Source: CAVRQM01 sp963838805 | GTDB lineage: Bacteria > Pseudomonadota > Alphaproteobacteria > Acetobacterales > Acetobacteraceae | Length of the DNA: 64,000 bases | Assembly (NCBI GenBank): GCA_963838805.1 | Contig: CAWISK010000006.1 | Coordinates: forward strand, 62,001 to 126,000 | Direction: 5' to 3' | Part shown: piece after piece, positions 9,248 through 19,101 of the stretch | Numbering within the stretch: the first letter of the stretch is position 1 | How the letters are laid out: every line of letters starts with the position of its first letter | Program-made: the position numbers and the translations under genes | The notes under the pieces: generated by a model | Told to the model about the DNA's origin: nothing | The model's input: only the letters and a program-made list of their open reading frames with translations | Databases searched by the model: none

Positions 9248-11938
9248 GTCTGCTCCATCTCTCGTTCTCCGCCGCTGTTCGGGCTCGGGCAATCCTGCAG
9301 CGCCGCTTCCGTCCTGGGAAACGACGGAGCGATCGGTGTCTGCCCGGCGGGGTTGGCGGCACTCCAGGGGCGTGCCACCCGCGGCGGAAAAGCGGGGACC
9401 GGGCGGGAGTGGTTGAGCGAGAGGTTAGGACTATAGAACGGGTCGGATGCCAGCTCCTGTTCCCAGCGGCCCAGCATGTAGGCGACCTCGGCGTGGAACT
9501 TGTCGACGCGCTCGGGTGTGAAGTCGCTGCCGCGCGATTTCGATTCATGGTGGATCAGCTCGGCATGCGGGGTCCAGATGATGCGCCATCCGGCCGCGCG
9601 CAGACGCAGGCAGAGATCGACGTCGTTGAAGGCGACCGGCAGGTTCACCTCGTCGAGTCCCCCCACCGCCTCGAATGCCTCGCGCCTGACCGCGAGACAG
9701 GCGCCTGTCGCGGCGGACACTTCGCGGGTCATCCTCAGCGAGCCGAAATAGCCCGGATCGTCGCGCGAGGCTCCCACCTGACTGTGCCCCGCGGCACCGC
9801 CCAGGCCGAGCACCACGCCGCCATGCTGCAACGTGCCGTCGGGGTACAGCAGGCGTGCCCCTACCGCACCTACGCCGGGCCGGATCGCCAGCTGCACCAT
9901 CTCGCGCAGCCAGCTCGGGTCGGTCATCGAGATGTCGTTGTTCAGCAGCAGCAGCATCTCGCCCTGCGCCTGCCGCGCCGCGTAGTTGTTGATGGCCGAG
10001 TAGTTGAACGGGCCCTGATACGGCAGCACCCGCACGCCGTGCGCCGCGATCCGCTTCAGATAGGCGAGCGCCCGCGGCTGGGCGCTGTCGTTATCGACGA
10101 CGATGATCTCCAGTGCCGGATAGTCGGTCGCATCAAGCAGGCCGTCGATGCAATCCCGCAGGACCTCCACATGATCGCGGGTCGGGACGACGGCGCTCAC
10201 CAGCGGCCAGTGCGCCGGCGGCCGCCGCACGACGCGGTGGAAATGTGCGACGCTTTCCGTCACCTCGACCTGTTCGCCGAGCGCGGCCGCCTGCTCCTGG
10301 ATGGCACGTCGCGCGGCCAGCGTCGCGCGCGAGATCTGGGTGGACGAGAAGGTGTCTGCACCGGGAAAGATGCGCCAATGGTACAGGATGTGGGGCACAT
10401 GCACGATCGGCCCCTCGGTGCGCGCCGCCATGCGCAGGGCGAGATCGTAGTCCTGGCTTCCTTCGAAGCTCTCGCGCAGGCCGCCCGCGGCGCGCAGGGC
10501 GGCCAGGCGGTACACGCCGAAATGACTGATGAGATTCTGGCCCTGCAGCAGTTCCGGATTGTAGTCCGGCTTGAAATACGGATCGTAGCGCTGCCCGTCC
10601 GGGTCGAGCTTGTCCTCGTCGGAATAGAGGATATCAGCGCCGGGATTGGCCTGGATGGCCTCGGCCATGAGCAGCAATGCATGCGGCGCCAGAACGTCGT
10701 CGTGGTCGAGGAGTGCCGCGAAGTCGCCGGTGGCCAGCGCCAGCGCGGAATTGGATGCGGCCGATATGTTGCCGTTGGTCTCGCGCAGGACCAGGCGGAT
10801 GCGCTGATCCCCGGCCGCCGCCTCCTGCAGGATCGCACGCACGTGCGGCTCGGTCGAGGCGTCGTCGGCGATGCACAATTCCCAATGCGGGTAGAGCTGG
10901 GCGCGCACCGAACTGATCATTTCGCGCAGCGCCCTCGCCGGCGTGTTGAAGGTCGGCACGATGACCGAGAAGCGCGGCGGCTGAAGCATGGCCCGCGCCC
11001 GCGCCCGCATGGCGGCGACCTGCGCGCGGGACGGGGTGTCGTAGACGTCGATCCAGTGCTGGTAGCCGTTCATTTCGGTCGGCATGTGGCGTGCCGCGAG
11101 GCCGCTCAGGGCGGGGCGCAATCCTGTCCCGGACGCGAGCAGCCCCGGCACCTCGTGGCGATGCGCCCAGAGCAGACGCAAGCTCGCTTCCGTCCGGCCG
11201 ATCTCGCGGATGGCGACACTGTCCGGCAGACCGTCCTGGCCGGTGCGGACGCCGCAGCCCAGACCCAGGGGGGCCGGAATGTCCGGCAGACGCACCAGCG
11301 CCGGCCCTGCGTCGGGCGGCAGCGCGATTTCGCGGCCGTGCCCGTCGAGCAGGACCCGCAATGCGAGGCGGCTGCCCGGCGTGCCGTGCAAGAGGCGCAC
11401 GAGCACCCAGCCCGTCGGCGGCCGTCCTTCGGCTGGGTGCAGCGGCACGGTATCCGCGAACCCGTCCACTTCCGTGACTTGCAGCAGATTGCGTGGGCGC
11501 AACAGGCGTCGCAACGCGACGCGGGCCCGGCGCACCGGCCCGGGCAGCCGCCGCGCGGCCGTGGCGGGACTCGCGGCCAGGGCGCCCGGGTGGGCAGCGG
11601 CCGGAGCAAGCGGCCGACCCTCGGCCCGGCCGTGTGCCAGGTAGTGCGCGAGCGGGTTCAACCCGGCTGCCGCCACGTCCGGGTTGGCCGCGACATAAGC
11701 CTCGGTGCTGAAATCCGGACCCGGATCGAGTCCCTGGCGGGCGCCGACCAGCAGGTAGTGCAGCACCGGGTCGAGGCCGGAGGCGGCTGCCTGCGGGATG
11801 CCGTTCGGCGTACCACCCGGCATCGAACAGGGAACTCTCGCGCAGCAAGGCGGCCCAGCGCAGCAGGCGCCGGCGGGCGAGCCAGTCCTTGGCATGCCGC
11901 ACCGGGCCGCCCTGGCCGCCTCGCGGGACTGCGGTCAT
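9235..11938 (-). CDS. Large glycosyltransferase with two GT2 domains, frameshifted near the N-terminus
   Basis: About 900 residues. The N-terminal 100 residues carry two copies of the segment seen in many polysaccharide glycosyltransferases (FDAGWYAER...GLDPVLHYL and EAYVAANPDVAAAGLNPLAHYL). A beta-rich region follows, then a GT2 domain (SVIVPTFNTP, CIADDAST, DHDDVLAPHAL, DEDKLD) and a second GT2 domain (SAVVPTRDHVE, IIVVDNDS, LLNNDI, ATGACLAVRREAF, FNDVDLCLRL). This tandem GT2 layout is that of rhamnosyltransferase-like enzymes of O-antigen and rhamnan synthesis. One extra base near 11800 breaks the frame; dropping it gives WYAERIPQAAASGLDP, aligned residue for residue with the second repeat. 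The start is uncertain: the ATG at 11938 was chosen, and one at 12046 is in frame. The stop overlaps the next fusion gene. Confidence 0.82.
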
Positions 11939-12157
11939 CTGATTGGCCGGAACCTCAGCGCCGTGTCGCACTGGATCGGGTTCCGCATAGGGCACGGTGG
12001 GAATCCTCTGCGCTCCCGTGGGTTGTCTCGCCGCCCGGGCGCGCATGTCCCGGATGCGGCGCCATCTACGCCAAAGGCGCCGCCGGCGTCCATGCCTACT
12101 ACCGGACCGTTGCGGCCGTGCTACGCTGCGCGCCAACGAAACGAGCGGGGGTGGCGG

Positions 12158-12772
12158 GTGAGCGGCAGGACGATTCTGATGCTGGTGGGCGAGTTCAGCG
12201 AGGAATACGAGATTTTCGTGTTCGAGCAGACGATGCAGGCGGTGGGGCACACCGTGCATGTGGCCTGCCCGGGCAAGCGCGCGGGCGAGATGATCAAGAC
12301 CTCGCTGCACGATTTCGAGGGCGACCAGACCTATACGGAGAAGCCCGGGCACCTTCACCGGCTGACCGGCACGCTGGCCGAGGCCGAGGCGGGGGACTAC
12401 GACGCCCTGTATGTGGCCGGCGGGCGGGGCCCCGAATATATCCGCATCGACCCGAAGGTGCAGACGCTGGTGCGCGACTTCCATCTGGCCGGCAAGCCGA
12501 TCTTCACGATCTGTCACGGCGCCCAGGTGCTGATGGCGGTGGACGGCGTGCTGCGCGGCCGGCGCGTGGCGGCATTGCAGTATTGCGAACCGGAGGTGCG
12601 GCTGGCCGGCGGCATCTATGTTGACGTGCCGGCCGACGGCGCTTGCGTGGACGGCAATCTGGTGTCGGCCAAGGGTTGGCCGGGGCTTGCCGCGTTCATG
12701 CGCGAATGCTTGGCCGTGCTTGGCACCAGCATCACCCACGCGGCACCCGCCACGACGGCCCGCGCTGCCTGA
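12158..12772 (+). CDS. DJ-1/PfpI family protein
   Basis: A 204-residue protein of the class I glutamine amidotransferase-like superfamily, DJ-1/PfpI branch. It has the nucleophile elbow FTICHGAQVL with Cys119, the Glu-containing N-terminal segment MLVGEFSEEYEI, and DYDALYVAGGRGPEY. Relatives act as glyoxalase III, deglycase-type or peptidase-like stress proteins; which activity applies cannot be read here. The N-terminal region with EEYE and a long HDFEGDQTYTEKPGH insertion resembles the larger plant/bacterial DJ-1-like subgroup. The GTG at 12158 was chosen because homologues begin with such a short lead and a purine-rich GAGCGGGGGTGGCGG precedes it. It is transcribed divergently from the glycosyltransferase gene and lies 148 bases ahead of the SDR operon. 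Confidence 0.85.
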   Translation: MSGRTILMLVGEFSEEYEIFVFEQTMQAVGHTVHVACPGKRAGEMIKTSLHDFEGDQTYTEKPGHLHRLTGTLAEAEAGDYDALYVAGGRGPEYIRIDPKVQTLVRDFHLAGKPIFTICHGAQVLMAVDGVLRGRRVAALQYCEPEVRLAGGIYVDVPADGACVDGNLVSAKGWPGLAAFMRECLAVLGTSITHAAPATTARAA

Positions 12773-12920
12773 GCGCTCTGCAAGCCGGCTCCTCTGCCCG
12801 CCCAGGCAAGGAGCACGCTTGACAGGGCGACTCCACATGTGAAGGTCTAGTGCAGAAAATAACATATCGATGAAAAAAACCGCGCGATCGGCCGGTCGAG
12901 GGCCGGCCCACGGGGAGAGA

Positions 12921-13685
12921 ATGGCCAATCACGGATTCGAGGCGGCGTTCGACATGACCGGCAAGGTCGTGCTGGTCACGGGCGGTGCCGCGGGCATCGG
13001 CTTGGCGATTGCCCAGACCTTTGCCGCGCGTGGCGCGCATCTTCTGCTGGCCGATGTCAGTGAAGGGGTAACGGGGACAGCCGCCGAACTGCCGGGCCAG
13101 GGACACCAGGGAATCGTCTGCGACGTGACCCGGCCGGGCGAGGCGGAGCGGGCGGTGGCCGCGGCGACTGCGGCGGGCGATCGTCTGGACGTGCTGGTGA
13201 ACAACGCCGGGATCGTCCGGCTGGCTCCGGCCGAACAGGTCAGCGACGACGACTGGGACGCCACCATGGCGGTCAATCTCAAGGCACCGTTCCTGATGGC
13301 CCGCGCGGCGTTCCAGCCGCTGTGCCAGTCGGGTGCCGGGCGCATCGTCAATCTCGCCAGCCAGGCGAGCTTCGTGGCGCTGGACCGCCATCTCGCCTAC
13401 TGCACCAGCAAGGCCGGCATCCTGGGGCTGACTCGCGTCCTGGCCGCGGAGTGGGCCAAGCACGGCATCACCGTCAACGCGGTCTCGCCCACCGTCGTCG
13501 AAACCGAGCTGGGCCGGCGCGCCTGGGCGGGCGAGGTCGGGCTGGCCATGAAGCGCAAGATCCCCGCCGGACGGTTCGCCCAGCCGGAGGAGATCGCACT
13601 GGCCGTGCTGTATCTGGCGAGCGGGGCGGCCGGCATGATCACCGGCGAGAACCTGGTCGTCGATGGCGGCTACACCATCCAGTAG
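12921..13685 (+). CDS. Short-chain dehydrogenase/reductase (polyol dehydrogenase type)
   Basis: A 254-residue classical SDR. It has TGGAAGIG (cofactor loop), the NNAG motif, the catalytic Ser in NLASQAS, Tyr160 and Lys164 in YCTSK, and a C-terminal ITGENLVVDGGY. The acidic residue LADVS after strand 2 suggests NAD(H). It starts the operon with dhaK and dhaL, 10 bases from dhaK. By this context it probably oxidises a polyol such as glycerol, threitol or erythritol to the ketose that the kinase phosphorylates. Mycobacterial threitol/erythritol operons pair such an SDR with DhaK-type erythrulose kinases, which makes that a good alternative to glycerol. The start at 12921 is backed by CGGGGAGAGA just upstream. 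A TTGACA at 12819-12824 may be part of its promoter, but I find no convincing -10. Confidence 0.85.
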   Translation: MANHGFEAAFDMTGKVVLVTGGAAGIGLAIAQTFAARGAHLLLADVSEGVTGTAAELPGQGHQGIVCDVTRPGEAERAVAAATAAGDRLDVLVNNAGIVRLAPAEQVSDDDWDATMAVNLKAPFLMARAAFQPLCQSGAGRIVNLASQASFVALDRHLAYCTSKAGILGLTRVLAAEWAKHGITVNAVSPTVVETELGRRAWAGEVGLAMKRKIPAGRFAQPEEIALAVLYLASGAAGMITGENLVVDGGYTIQ

Positions 13686-13695
13686 AGGAGCGTTC

Positions 13696-14700
13696 GTGAA
13701 CCGCATCTTCAACGATCCCGATCAGGTGGTCGAGGACGCGCTGAATGGTTTTCTGCGCGCCCATCCCGATCTTCTGGTTGCCACCGGCAACCCACGCGCG
13801 CTGCGCCATGCCGGCAGCCCGAAGCGCGGTCGTGTCGGCATCGTGACCGGCGGCGGGTCGGGGCACGAGCCGGCCTTTCTGGGCTATGTCGGCCCCGGCA
13901 TGGTCGATGCGGTGGCGGTGGGCGAGATTTTTTCCTCGCCGACCGCGAAAAGCTTCCTCGATGCGTTCGTGGCGGCCGATGGCGGGGTCGGGGTGGCCTG
14001 CCTGTACGGCAACTACGCCGGGGACAACATGAACGTGAAGATGGCCGTCAAGCAGGCGGCCGCGCGCGGGCTGGTGGTCAAGACGGTTGTCGCCAACGAC
14101 GACGTGGCCTCCGCACCGCAGGACGAGCAGAGCAAGCGGCGGGGCGTGGCCGGCGAGATCCTGATGTGGAAGGTGGGCGGTGCCGCCGCCGATGAGGGCC
14201 TGGACCTGGACCAGGTCATCGCCGCGGCACAGAAGGCGATCGACAACACCCGCAGCATCGGCATCGGCCTCGCACCCTGCACGATCGCCGCGGTGGGCAA
14301 GCCCAATTTCTCGATCCCCGACGGCCAGATGGAGATGGGCATCGGCCATCACGGCGAACCGGGCGTCGAGGTGCTGCCGACCCGCCCGGCGCGCGACATG
14401 GCGGATTTGATGCTGGACCGCATCCTGCCCGACTTGCCCTTCGCCGAGGGCGACGATCTCGCCGTGCTGGTGTCCGGGCTCGGCGCCACGCCGGTCATGG
14501 AGCTGTACATCCTGTATGACCGCGTGGCCGGGGTGCTGGAGGGCAGGGGCATGACCATCCGTCAGCCCTTCGTCGGCAATCTGTTCACCTCGCTCGAGAT
14601 GCAGGGCGTGACACTGACCATCATGCGGCTCGACGCGGACCTGGCGCGATGGGTGGCGCATCCGGCGCGCTGTCTGGGCCTGGTGCAGGTGGCGCGGTGA
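13696..14700 (+). CDS. dhaK: Dihydroxyacetone kinase subunit DhaK
   Basis: A 334-residue ketose-binding subunit. His218 in GIGHHGEPG aligns with the histidine that forms a covalent hemiaminal with dihydroxyacetone in E. coli DhaK. GGGSGHEP and YGNYAGDNMNVKMA are the other substrate-loop motifs. It presents the triose or tetrulose to DhaL for phosphorylation. No DhaM or other PTS gene is nearby, so the phosphoryl donor is probably ATP held by DhaL, as in two-subunit kinases, or a distant PTS protein. The GTG start has GAGGAG seven bases upstream. The stop overlaps the dhaL start in GTGA, a sign of translational coupling. The true substrate may be L-erythrulose rather than dihydroxyacetone. Confidence 0.92.
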   Translation: MNRIFNDPDQVVEDALNGFLRAHPDLLVATGNPRALRHAGSPKRGRVGIVTGGGSGHEPAFLGYVGPGMVDAVAVGEIFSSPTAKSFLDAFVAADGGVGVACLYGNYAGDNMNVKMAVKQAAARGLVVKTVVANDDVASAPQDEQSKRRGVAGEILMWKVGGAAADEGLDLDQVIAAAQKAIDNTRSIGIGLAPCTIAAVGKPNFSIPDGQMEMGIGHHGEPGVEVLPTRPARDMADLMLDRILPDLPFAEGDDLAVLVSGLGATPVMELYILYDRVAGVLEGRGMTIRQPFVGNLFTSLEMQGVTLTIMRLDADLARWVAHPARCLGLVQVAR

Positions 14701-15341
14701 GTGCGGGCGTGCGACTTGCCGAGGCGGGTGGGGTGGTGACGGATCTGGTGGCGGCCATCAACGCCAACCGCGCCTGGCTCTCGGAGATTGATGGCGCGAT
14801 CGGCGACGGCGATCACGGCATCAACATGAGCAAGGGCTTTTCGCGCGCCGGCGAGGCACTGGGCGACGCGCCGGGCGGGCTCGCTGCCGGCTTCACGACG
14901 TTGGGCGAGACGCTGCTGGAGGGCATCGGCGGCTCGATGGGTCCGCTCTATGGCACGTTCTTTCTCGACATGGCGGGTGCGATCGGCGACGCCGAGACGC
15001 TGGATGCGGCGGGGTTCGGGCGGATGCTGCGGGCCGGCCTGGATGGTGTGCAGGATCTCGGCTCGGCCAAGCCGGGCGACAAGACGCTGATCGACACGCT
15101 GGTGCCGGCGCTGGCCGCCTATGATGCGGCGCGGGCACAGGGAAACGATTTCGCCGCGAGCCTCGACGCGCTCTCCGCCGCAGCGCAGCAGGGCCGCGAC
15201 GCCACGCGCGACATGGTGGCGCGCATCGGCCGCGCCGCCCGGCTGGGCGAGCGGTCGCGCGGCACGCTGGACGCAGGTGCGGCCTCGTGCTGCCTGATCC
15301 TGCAGACCATGGCGGGGAGCCTGCGGCGTCTCCTGGCATAG
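14697..15341 (+). CDS. dhaL: Dihydroxyacetone kinase subunit DhaL
   Basis: A 214-residue nucleotide-binding subunit. IGDGDHGINMSKGF contains the Asp residues (37 and 39) that bind the Mg-nucleotide. GGSMGPLYGTFF and LGERSRGTLDAGAASC are further DhaL family motifs. It transfers phosphate to the ketose bound by DhaK. It starts at a GTG overlapping the dhaK stop by four bases, so equal expression is likely. Length is normal for a stand-alone DhaL (about 210 residues). The downstream region is a short spacer with a direct repeat and the pqi promoter, so the operon probably ends here. Confidence 0.92.
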   Translation: MSAGVRLAEAGGVVTDLVAAINANRAWLSEIDGAIGDGDHGINMSKGFSRAGEALGDAPGGLAAGFTTLGETLLEGIGGSMGPLYGTFFLDMAGAIGDAETLDAAGFGRMLRAGLDGVQDLGSAKPGDKTLIDTLVPALAAYDAARAQGNDFAASLDALSAAAQQGRDATRDMVARIGRAARLGERSRGTLDAGAASCCLILQTMAGSLRRLLA

Positions 15342-15355
15342 CTGGACGCGCCGGG

Positions 15356-15385
15356 GACCAGACGGGCCGAAGACCAGACGGGCCG
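15356..15385 (+). repeat. 14-bp direct repeat before pqi operon
   Basis: GACCAGACGGGCCG occurs twice, at 15356-15369 and 15372-15385, two bases apart, in the 122-base spacer between dhaL and pqiB. It could be a regulator site ahead of the promoter at 15406 or a slippage product; nothing else in the window repeats it. Confidence 0.6.
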
Positions 15386-15405
15386 GGCCAGCGGGCCGTT
15401 TCGGT

Positions 15406-15434
15406 TTGACAAGCCTCCGCTAACCGCGCTGAAT
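15406..15434 (+). promoter_or_regulatory. Possible sigma-70 promoter of pqiBCA
   Basis: TTGACA (15406-15411) and CTGAAT (15429-15434) are separated by exactly 17 bases and lie about 30 bases ahead of the pqiB ATG. The -35 is a perfect match; the -10 matches in three of six positions. Inferred from pattern alone. Confidence 0.4.
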
Positions 15435-15463
15435 CCGGCGATGGCGGGCGGGGGAACGCCGCG

Positions 15464-17171
15464 ATGAGCCAGATCGCTGAATTTGCCGATGTCGTGGGTG
15501 CGGGCGTGCGGCGCAGGCGGCGGATTCCGGCCATATGGATCATCCCGCTGCTGGCGCTGGCCATCGGCGCGTGGCTCGCCTGGGACACGTATTCCAAGAA
15601 GGGCCCGACCATCACGATCTCCTTCGACAGCGCGGAAGGGCTGCAGGCGGGACAGTCCCAGCTCAAGTTCAAGGACATGGCGCTGGGCACGGTCACGGGT
15701 CTGGCGCTCAGCAGCGACCATTCGCGCGTCACCGCCACCATTTCGACCACGCGTGCGGCGGAGCCGCTGCTGAATAGCCAGACGGTGTTCTGGGTGGTGA
15801 AGCCGCGTTTGTTCGCGGGCAGCCTGTCCGGGCTCGGCACGCTGATTTCCGGCTCCTATGTCGGCATGTTGCCGGGCACCGAGGGGAGTGCCGCGCAGCG
15901 CGCGTTCACGGGCCTCGAGGATCCGCCGGTGCTGGAAACCGCGGCTCCTGGCCGCACCTTCCTGGTCAAGGCGGACCGCCTCGGCTCCATCAGTCTCGGC
16001 TCGCCGGTCTTCTATCGCGATTTGACGGTGGGCGAGGTGCTCGGCTGGGATCTGGGCGACATGGCCGAGAACGCCACCATCCACGTTTTCGTCCGCGAGC
16101 CTTTCGACAAATACGTTCATGACAACTCCCGCTTCTGGAACGCCTCGGGTCTCAGCGTGAAGCTCGGCGGCGCCGGGGTGGACGTGCAGGTGGAATCGCT
16201 GCGCGCGCTGCTGCTGGGCGGCATTGCCTTCGACAATCCACAGGCGGCGGAGGCCAGCCCGGCCGCGACACGGGTGAGCACGGCGAACCGCATCTTTCCG
16301 CTCTATGCCAATCAGGAGGCGGCCCACGCTTCGGTCTATGGCCGGGCGGTGAGCTTCGTCGCCTATTTCCCCGGCTCGGTGCGCGGCCTGACGCCGGGTG
16401 CCGACGTCACTTTCCACGGGCTGAAGATCGGCCAGGTGCGAGCGTCGATCTGACCTATTCCAAGGCACTCGATGCCATCGTGGCGCCGGTGCGGTTCGAT
16501 GTGCAGCCGGAGCGGTTCCTCGGCATCGGCAAGCGCATGTTCCAGAGTCCGGCGGAAGGGGTGGACGAACTCGTCGCGCCACGGGCTGCGCGCGACGTTG
16601 CAAAGCGCGAGCCTGCTGACCGGCCAGATGCTGGTGGCGCTGGAGATCGACCCGCACGCCCCGCCGGCGAAGGTGACGATGGACGGCAGCGCCTTCGTGA
16701 TGCCGACCATCGACAGCGGCGGGTTTCAGGGCCTGACTGCCTCCGCCACGGAATTGCTGAACAAGGTGAACTCGATTCCGTTCGACGCGATCGGCCGCAG
16801 TCTGGCCGACACGCTGCAGGGCGCGGATACGATGGTGAACGGCCCGCAGATCAAGCAGGTACTGCTATCGCTGGCCGACAGCCTGACGGCAGTGCAGAAC
16901 ACGCTGAAGCAGGTGGATGGCGGGCTTGTCGCCGGCGTTGCGCCAGTTGCCGGGCATCGCCAGCGGGATGCAGAAGACATTGACGGGCGCCAACAAGCTC
17001 GTGCTGTCGATGGATGCGGGCTATGGCGACAACACCAAGTTCAATCGCGATCTCGACCGGGTGCTGGTGCAGATGGACAGCGCGGTGCAATCGATCCGCG
17101 CCCTGACCGACCTGCTGTCCCGCCACCCGGAGGCGCTGATTCGCGGACGCACCAGCCAGGGCATGGAATGA
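15464..17171 (+). CDS. pqiB: Intermembrane transport protein PqiB (MCE domains), frameshifted
   Basis: After correction this is a protein of about 568 residues, close to E. coli PqiB. It has a short cytoplasmic start, one membrane helix (IWIIPLLALAIGAWLAW, about 24-40) and three MCE repeats beginning near residues 48, 164 and 297 (each with the FxxxxGLxxGxxxxxxG pattern). A helical C-terminus follows that in PqiB forms the periplasmic needle. With PqiA and PqiC it bridges the envelope and moves lipids between inner and outer membranes. The frame breaks three times: one base missing near 16440 (GQVR-SVDLTYSKAL), one extra near 16577 (DELV-RHGLRATL) and one extra near 16928 (VDGGL-SPALRQL). Each edit restores family sequence, so assembly error is likely. 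The stop overlaps the pqiC start by four bases. Confidence 0.88.
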
Positions 17172-17756
17172 GACACACGCGGTTGCCTGCGCCTGGCACC
17201 CCTCGGGTGCGCGGTGCTGTGCGCCGCCCTGCTGGCCGGATGCGCCTCGCCACCCCCCACCTTGTACACGATAGCACCCGTTCAGGGCGCCACGGTCGCG
17301 AGCAAGCCGAGAGTGGTCCTGCTGCGCGACATCGGTCTGGCGCGCTATCTCGACCGCTCGCAGATCGTGCGCTCGTCGGAGAGCTATCGGCTCGACGTGA
17401 TGGCGAACGAGTGGTGGGGCGAATCGCTCGGTGCCATGATCAGCCGCGTGCTGGTCGAGGAGCTGAGCCAGCGCCTGCCCGGCAGCACGGTCTATGCCGA
17501 GGCGGGCGCCGTCAGCACGCGGCCGGACGTGACGGTCGAGCTGAACATCCAGCGCCTGGACGAAGATCGGACCGGCGGCGTGGTGCTGCTCGCCCAGATC
17601 GATGTGCATGTCACCGGGCGGCCGGGCTCGACCGCGCGCGCCTTCCGCACGGTGGTGCCGACCACCGGCCAGGGCACGCCGGCCGAGGTCGCGGCCATCA
17701 GTACCGCTCTCGGGCGGCTCGCTGATGCGCTCGCGGCGATGCTGGACCATCCGTGA
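17168..17756 (+). CDS. pqiC: PqiC-like outer-membrane lipoprotein, frameshift in signal peptide
   Basis: PqiC/YmbA family (ABC-type transport auxiliary lipoprotein), the outer-membrane partner of PqiB. The mature part reads LYTIAPVQG, VVLLRDIGLARYLDR, VMANEWWGESLGAMISRVLVEEL, the pattern of this family, followed by a beta-strand-rich end. The lipobox LLAGC lies just before CASPPPTLY. The ATG overlapping the pqiB stop (ATGA) is out of frame with the mature protein. Dropping one base near 17189 joins MRHTRLP to RLAPLGCAVLCAALLAGC, a good lipoprotein signal. Without that edit only a GTG inside the hydrophobic core would be available. Corrected length is about 195 residues. Confidence 0.8.
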
Positions 17757-17790
17757 GCGCCGGCGGATGACGCGGAGGCCAGCGGGGCGC

Positions 17791-19101
17791 ATGGTCACGA
17801 CCGATCCGCCGCTGCGGGAATGCGGCGGCTGCGGGCTGTTCCAGACGGTGCCCCCATTGGCGGAAGGCTGCACCGCCTTTTGCATTCGCTGCGGCACCGC
17901 GTTGCGCCGTGCCCGCGCCGATCCGCTGGGTCGCGGCCTCGCCCTGACGCTGGGCGCGCTCATCCTGCTGTGCCTGATGGCCACGACCACGCTGATGACC
18001 GTGGCGACAGCCGGGATCGCGCACCAGGCCGGCTTGCTGTCCGGCCCGGCGGAGCTATGGCGGCGCGGGATGCCGTCGCTGGCGCTCGCCGTCGTTTTCA
18101 CCACCTTGCTGGCTCCGTTGGGGAAGCTGCTGGCGACGCTGTACGTGCTGCTGCGCCTGCGCGGCCGACGACCGCCGCGGCATCTGCGGGAGGTCTTCGC
18201 CTGGGTCGAGCGGCTGCGCCCGTGGTCGATGATCGAGGTGTTCGTCTTCGGCGTCTTCGTCGCCTACGTGAAGCTCGGCGACGTGGTAACGATCCACCTC
18301 CAGGTCGGCGTGTTTGCGCTGCTTGCGCTGACCATCGTCATCATCTGGGCCGATACCGCGCTCGACCGCGAGGCGGTATGGGAGGCAATCGCCCGCCGTG
18401 ACCGCGCGGCTGCGCAAGCGGTGACGGCGCCAGATTTCGGCGCGCGCAGCCTCGCGGCGGTGGGCTGCGAGGTGTGCGGCTTCGTGAGCGCTCCGTCCGC
18501 GGATCATCGGCACTGTCCGCGTTGCGACCAGGCGGTGCATCCGCGCAAGCCGGATAGCATCTCGCGAACCTGGGCCCTCGTGATTGCCGCGGCGATCCTT
18601 TACGTGCCGGCCAATCTCTATCCGGTACTGACCGTGGTGCAGCTCGGCGCCGGCTCGCCCAGCACGATCCTGGGCGGGGTGGAGGAATTGCTGTCCTCGG
18701 GCATGTACCCGCTCGCGGCCCTCGTGTTCTTCGCCAGCATCGCGGTGCCGATGCTGAAGCTGGTGGGCCTTTCCGTGATGCTGGTCGCGACCCAGACCGG
18801 GGGCGCGCTCTGGCTGCGCGACCGCACGAAGCTGTACCATTTCGTGCGCTGGATTGGCCGCTGGTCGATGATCGACATTTTCATGGAATCGCTGCTGGGC
18901 GCGCTCGTCCGCTTCGGCAGCATCGTCACGATTCAGCCGGGCATCGGCGCCGTGGCGTTCTGCGGCGTCGTCATCCTCACAATGTTCGCCGCGGAAGCGT
19001 TCGATCCTAGGCTGATGTGGGACGCGGCCGATCGGCGCAGCGAGGCGGTATCATCCCAGGCGACGGTGGCGTCTGGTGATGCGGTCGGATGGGCGCAATG
19101 A
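17791..19101 (+). CDS. pqiA: Paraquat-inducible protein A (PqiA)
   Basis: A 436-residue inner-membrane protein with two PqiA repeats. Each begins with a zinc-ribbon-like CxxC pair (CGGCGLFQTVPPL...CIRCG and CEVCGFVSA...CPRCD) followed by four helices. MIEVFVFGVFVAYVKLGD and MIDIFMESLLGALVRFG are the repeated membrane signatures. It is the presumed inner-membrane unit that hands lipids to PqiB. The gene order pqiB-pqiC-pqiA differs from E. coli pqiABC. Two in-frame ATGs (17767, 17791) compete; the second was chosen because GGAGG and GCGGGG lie upstream and the protein then starts close to the first cysteine pair. The last codons overlap the next small lipoprotein gene in ATGA. Confidence 0.9.
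   Translation: MVTTDPPLRECGGCGLFQTVPPLAEGCTAFCIRCGTALRRARADPLGRGLALTLGALILLCLMATTTLMTVATAGIAHQAGLLSGPAELWRRGMPSLALAVVFTTLLAPLGKLLATLYVLLRLRGRRPPRHLREVFAWVERLRPWSMIEVFVFGVFVAYVKLGDVVTIHLQVGVFALLALTIVIIWADTALDREAVWEAIARRDRAAAQAVTAPDFGARSLAAVGCEVCGFVSAPSADHRHCPRCDQAVHPRKPDSISRTWALVIAAAILYVPANLYPVLTVVQLGAGSPSTILGGVEELLSSGMYPLAALVFFASIAVPMLKLVGLSVMLVATQTGGALWLRDRTKLYHFVRWIGRWSMIDIFMESLLGALVRFGSIVTIQPGIGAVAFCGVVILTMFAAEAFDPRLMWDAADRRSEAVSSQATVASGDAVGWAQ

Noticed and set aside
8395..12624. Very long open frame on the plus strand opposite the glycosyltransferase genes
   Set aside because: It has no recognisable domains over most of its length and is very Arg/Ala-rich, as expected for the antisense of GC-rich genes. 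Only its end overlaps the real DJ-1 gene region, in another frame.
12819..12851. Promoter for the SDR-dhaKL operon
   Set aside because: A perfect TTGACA is present, but no acceptable -10 is found at 16-18 bases.
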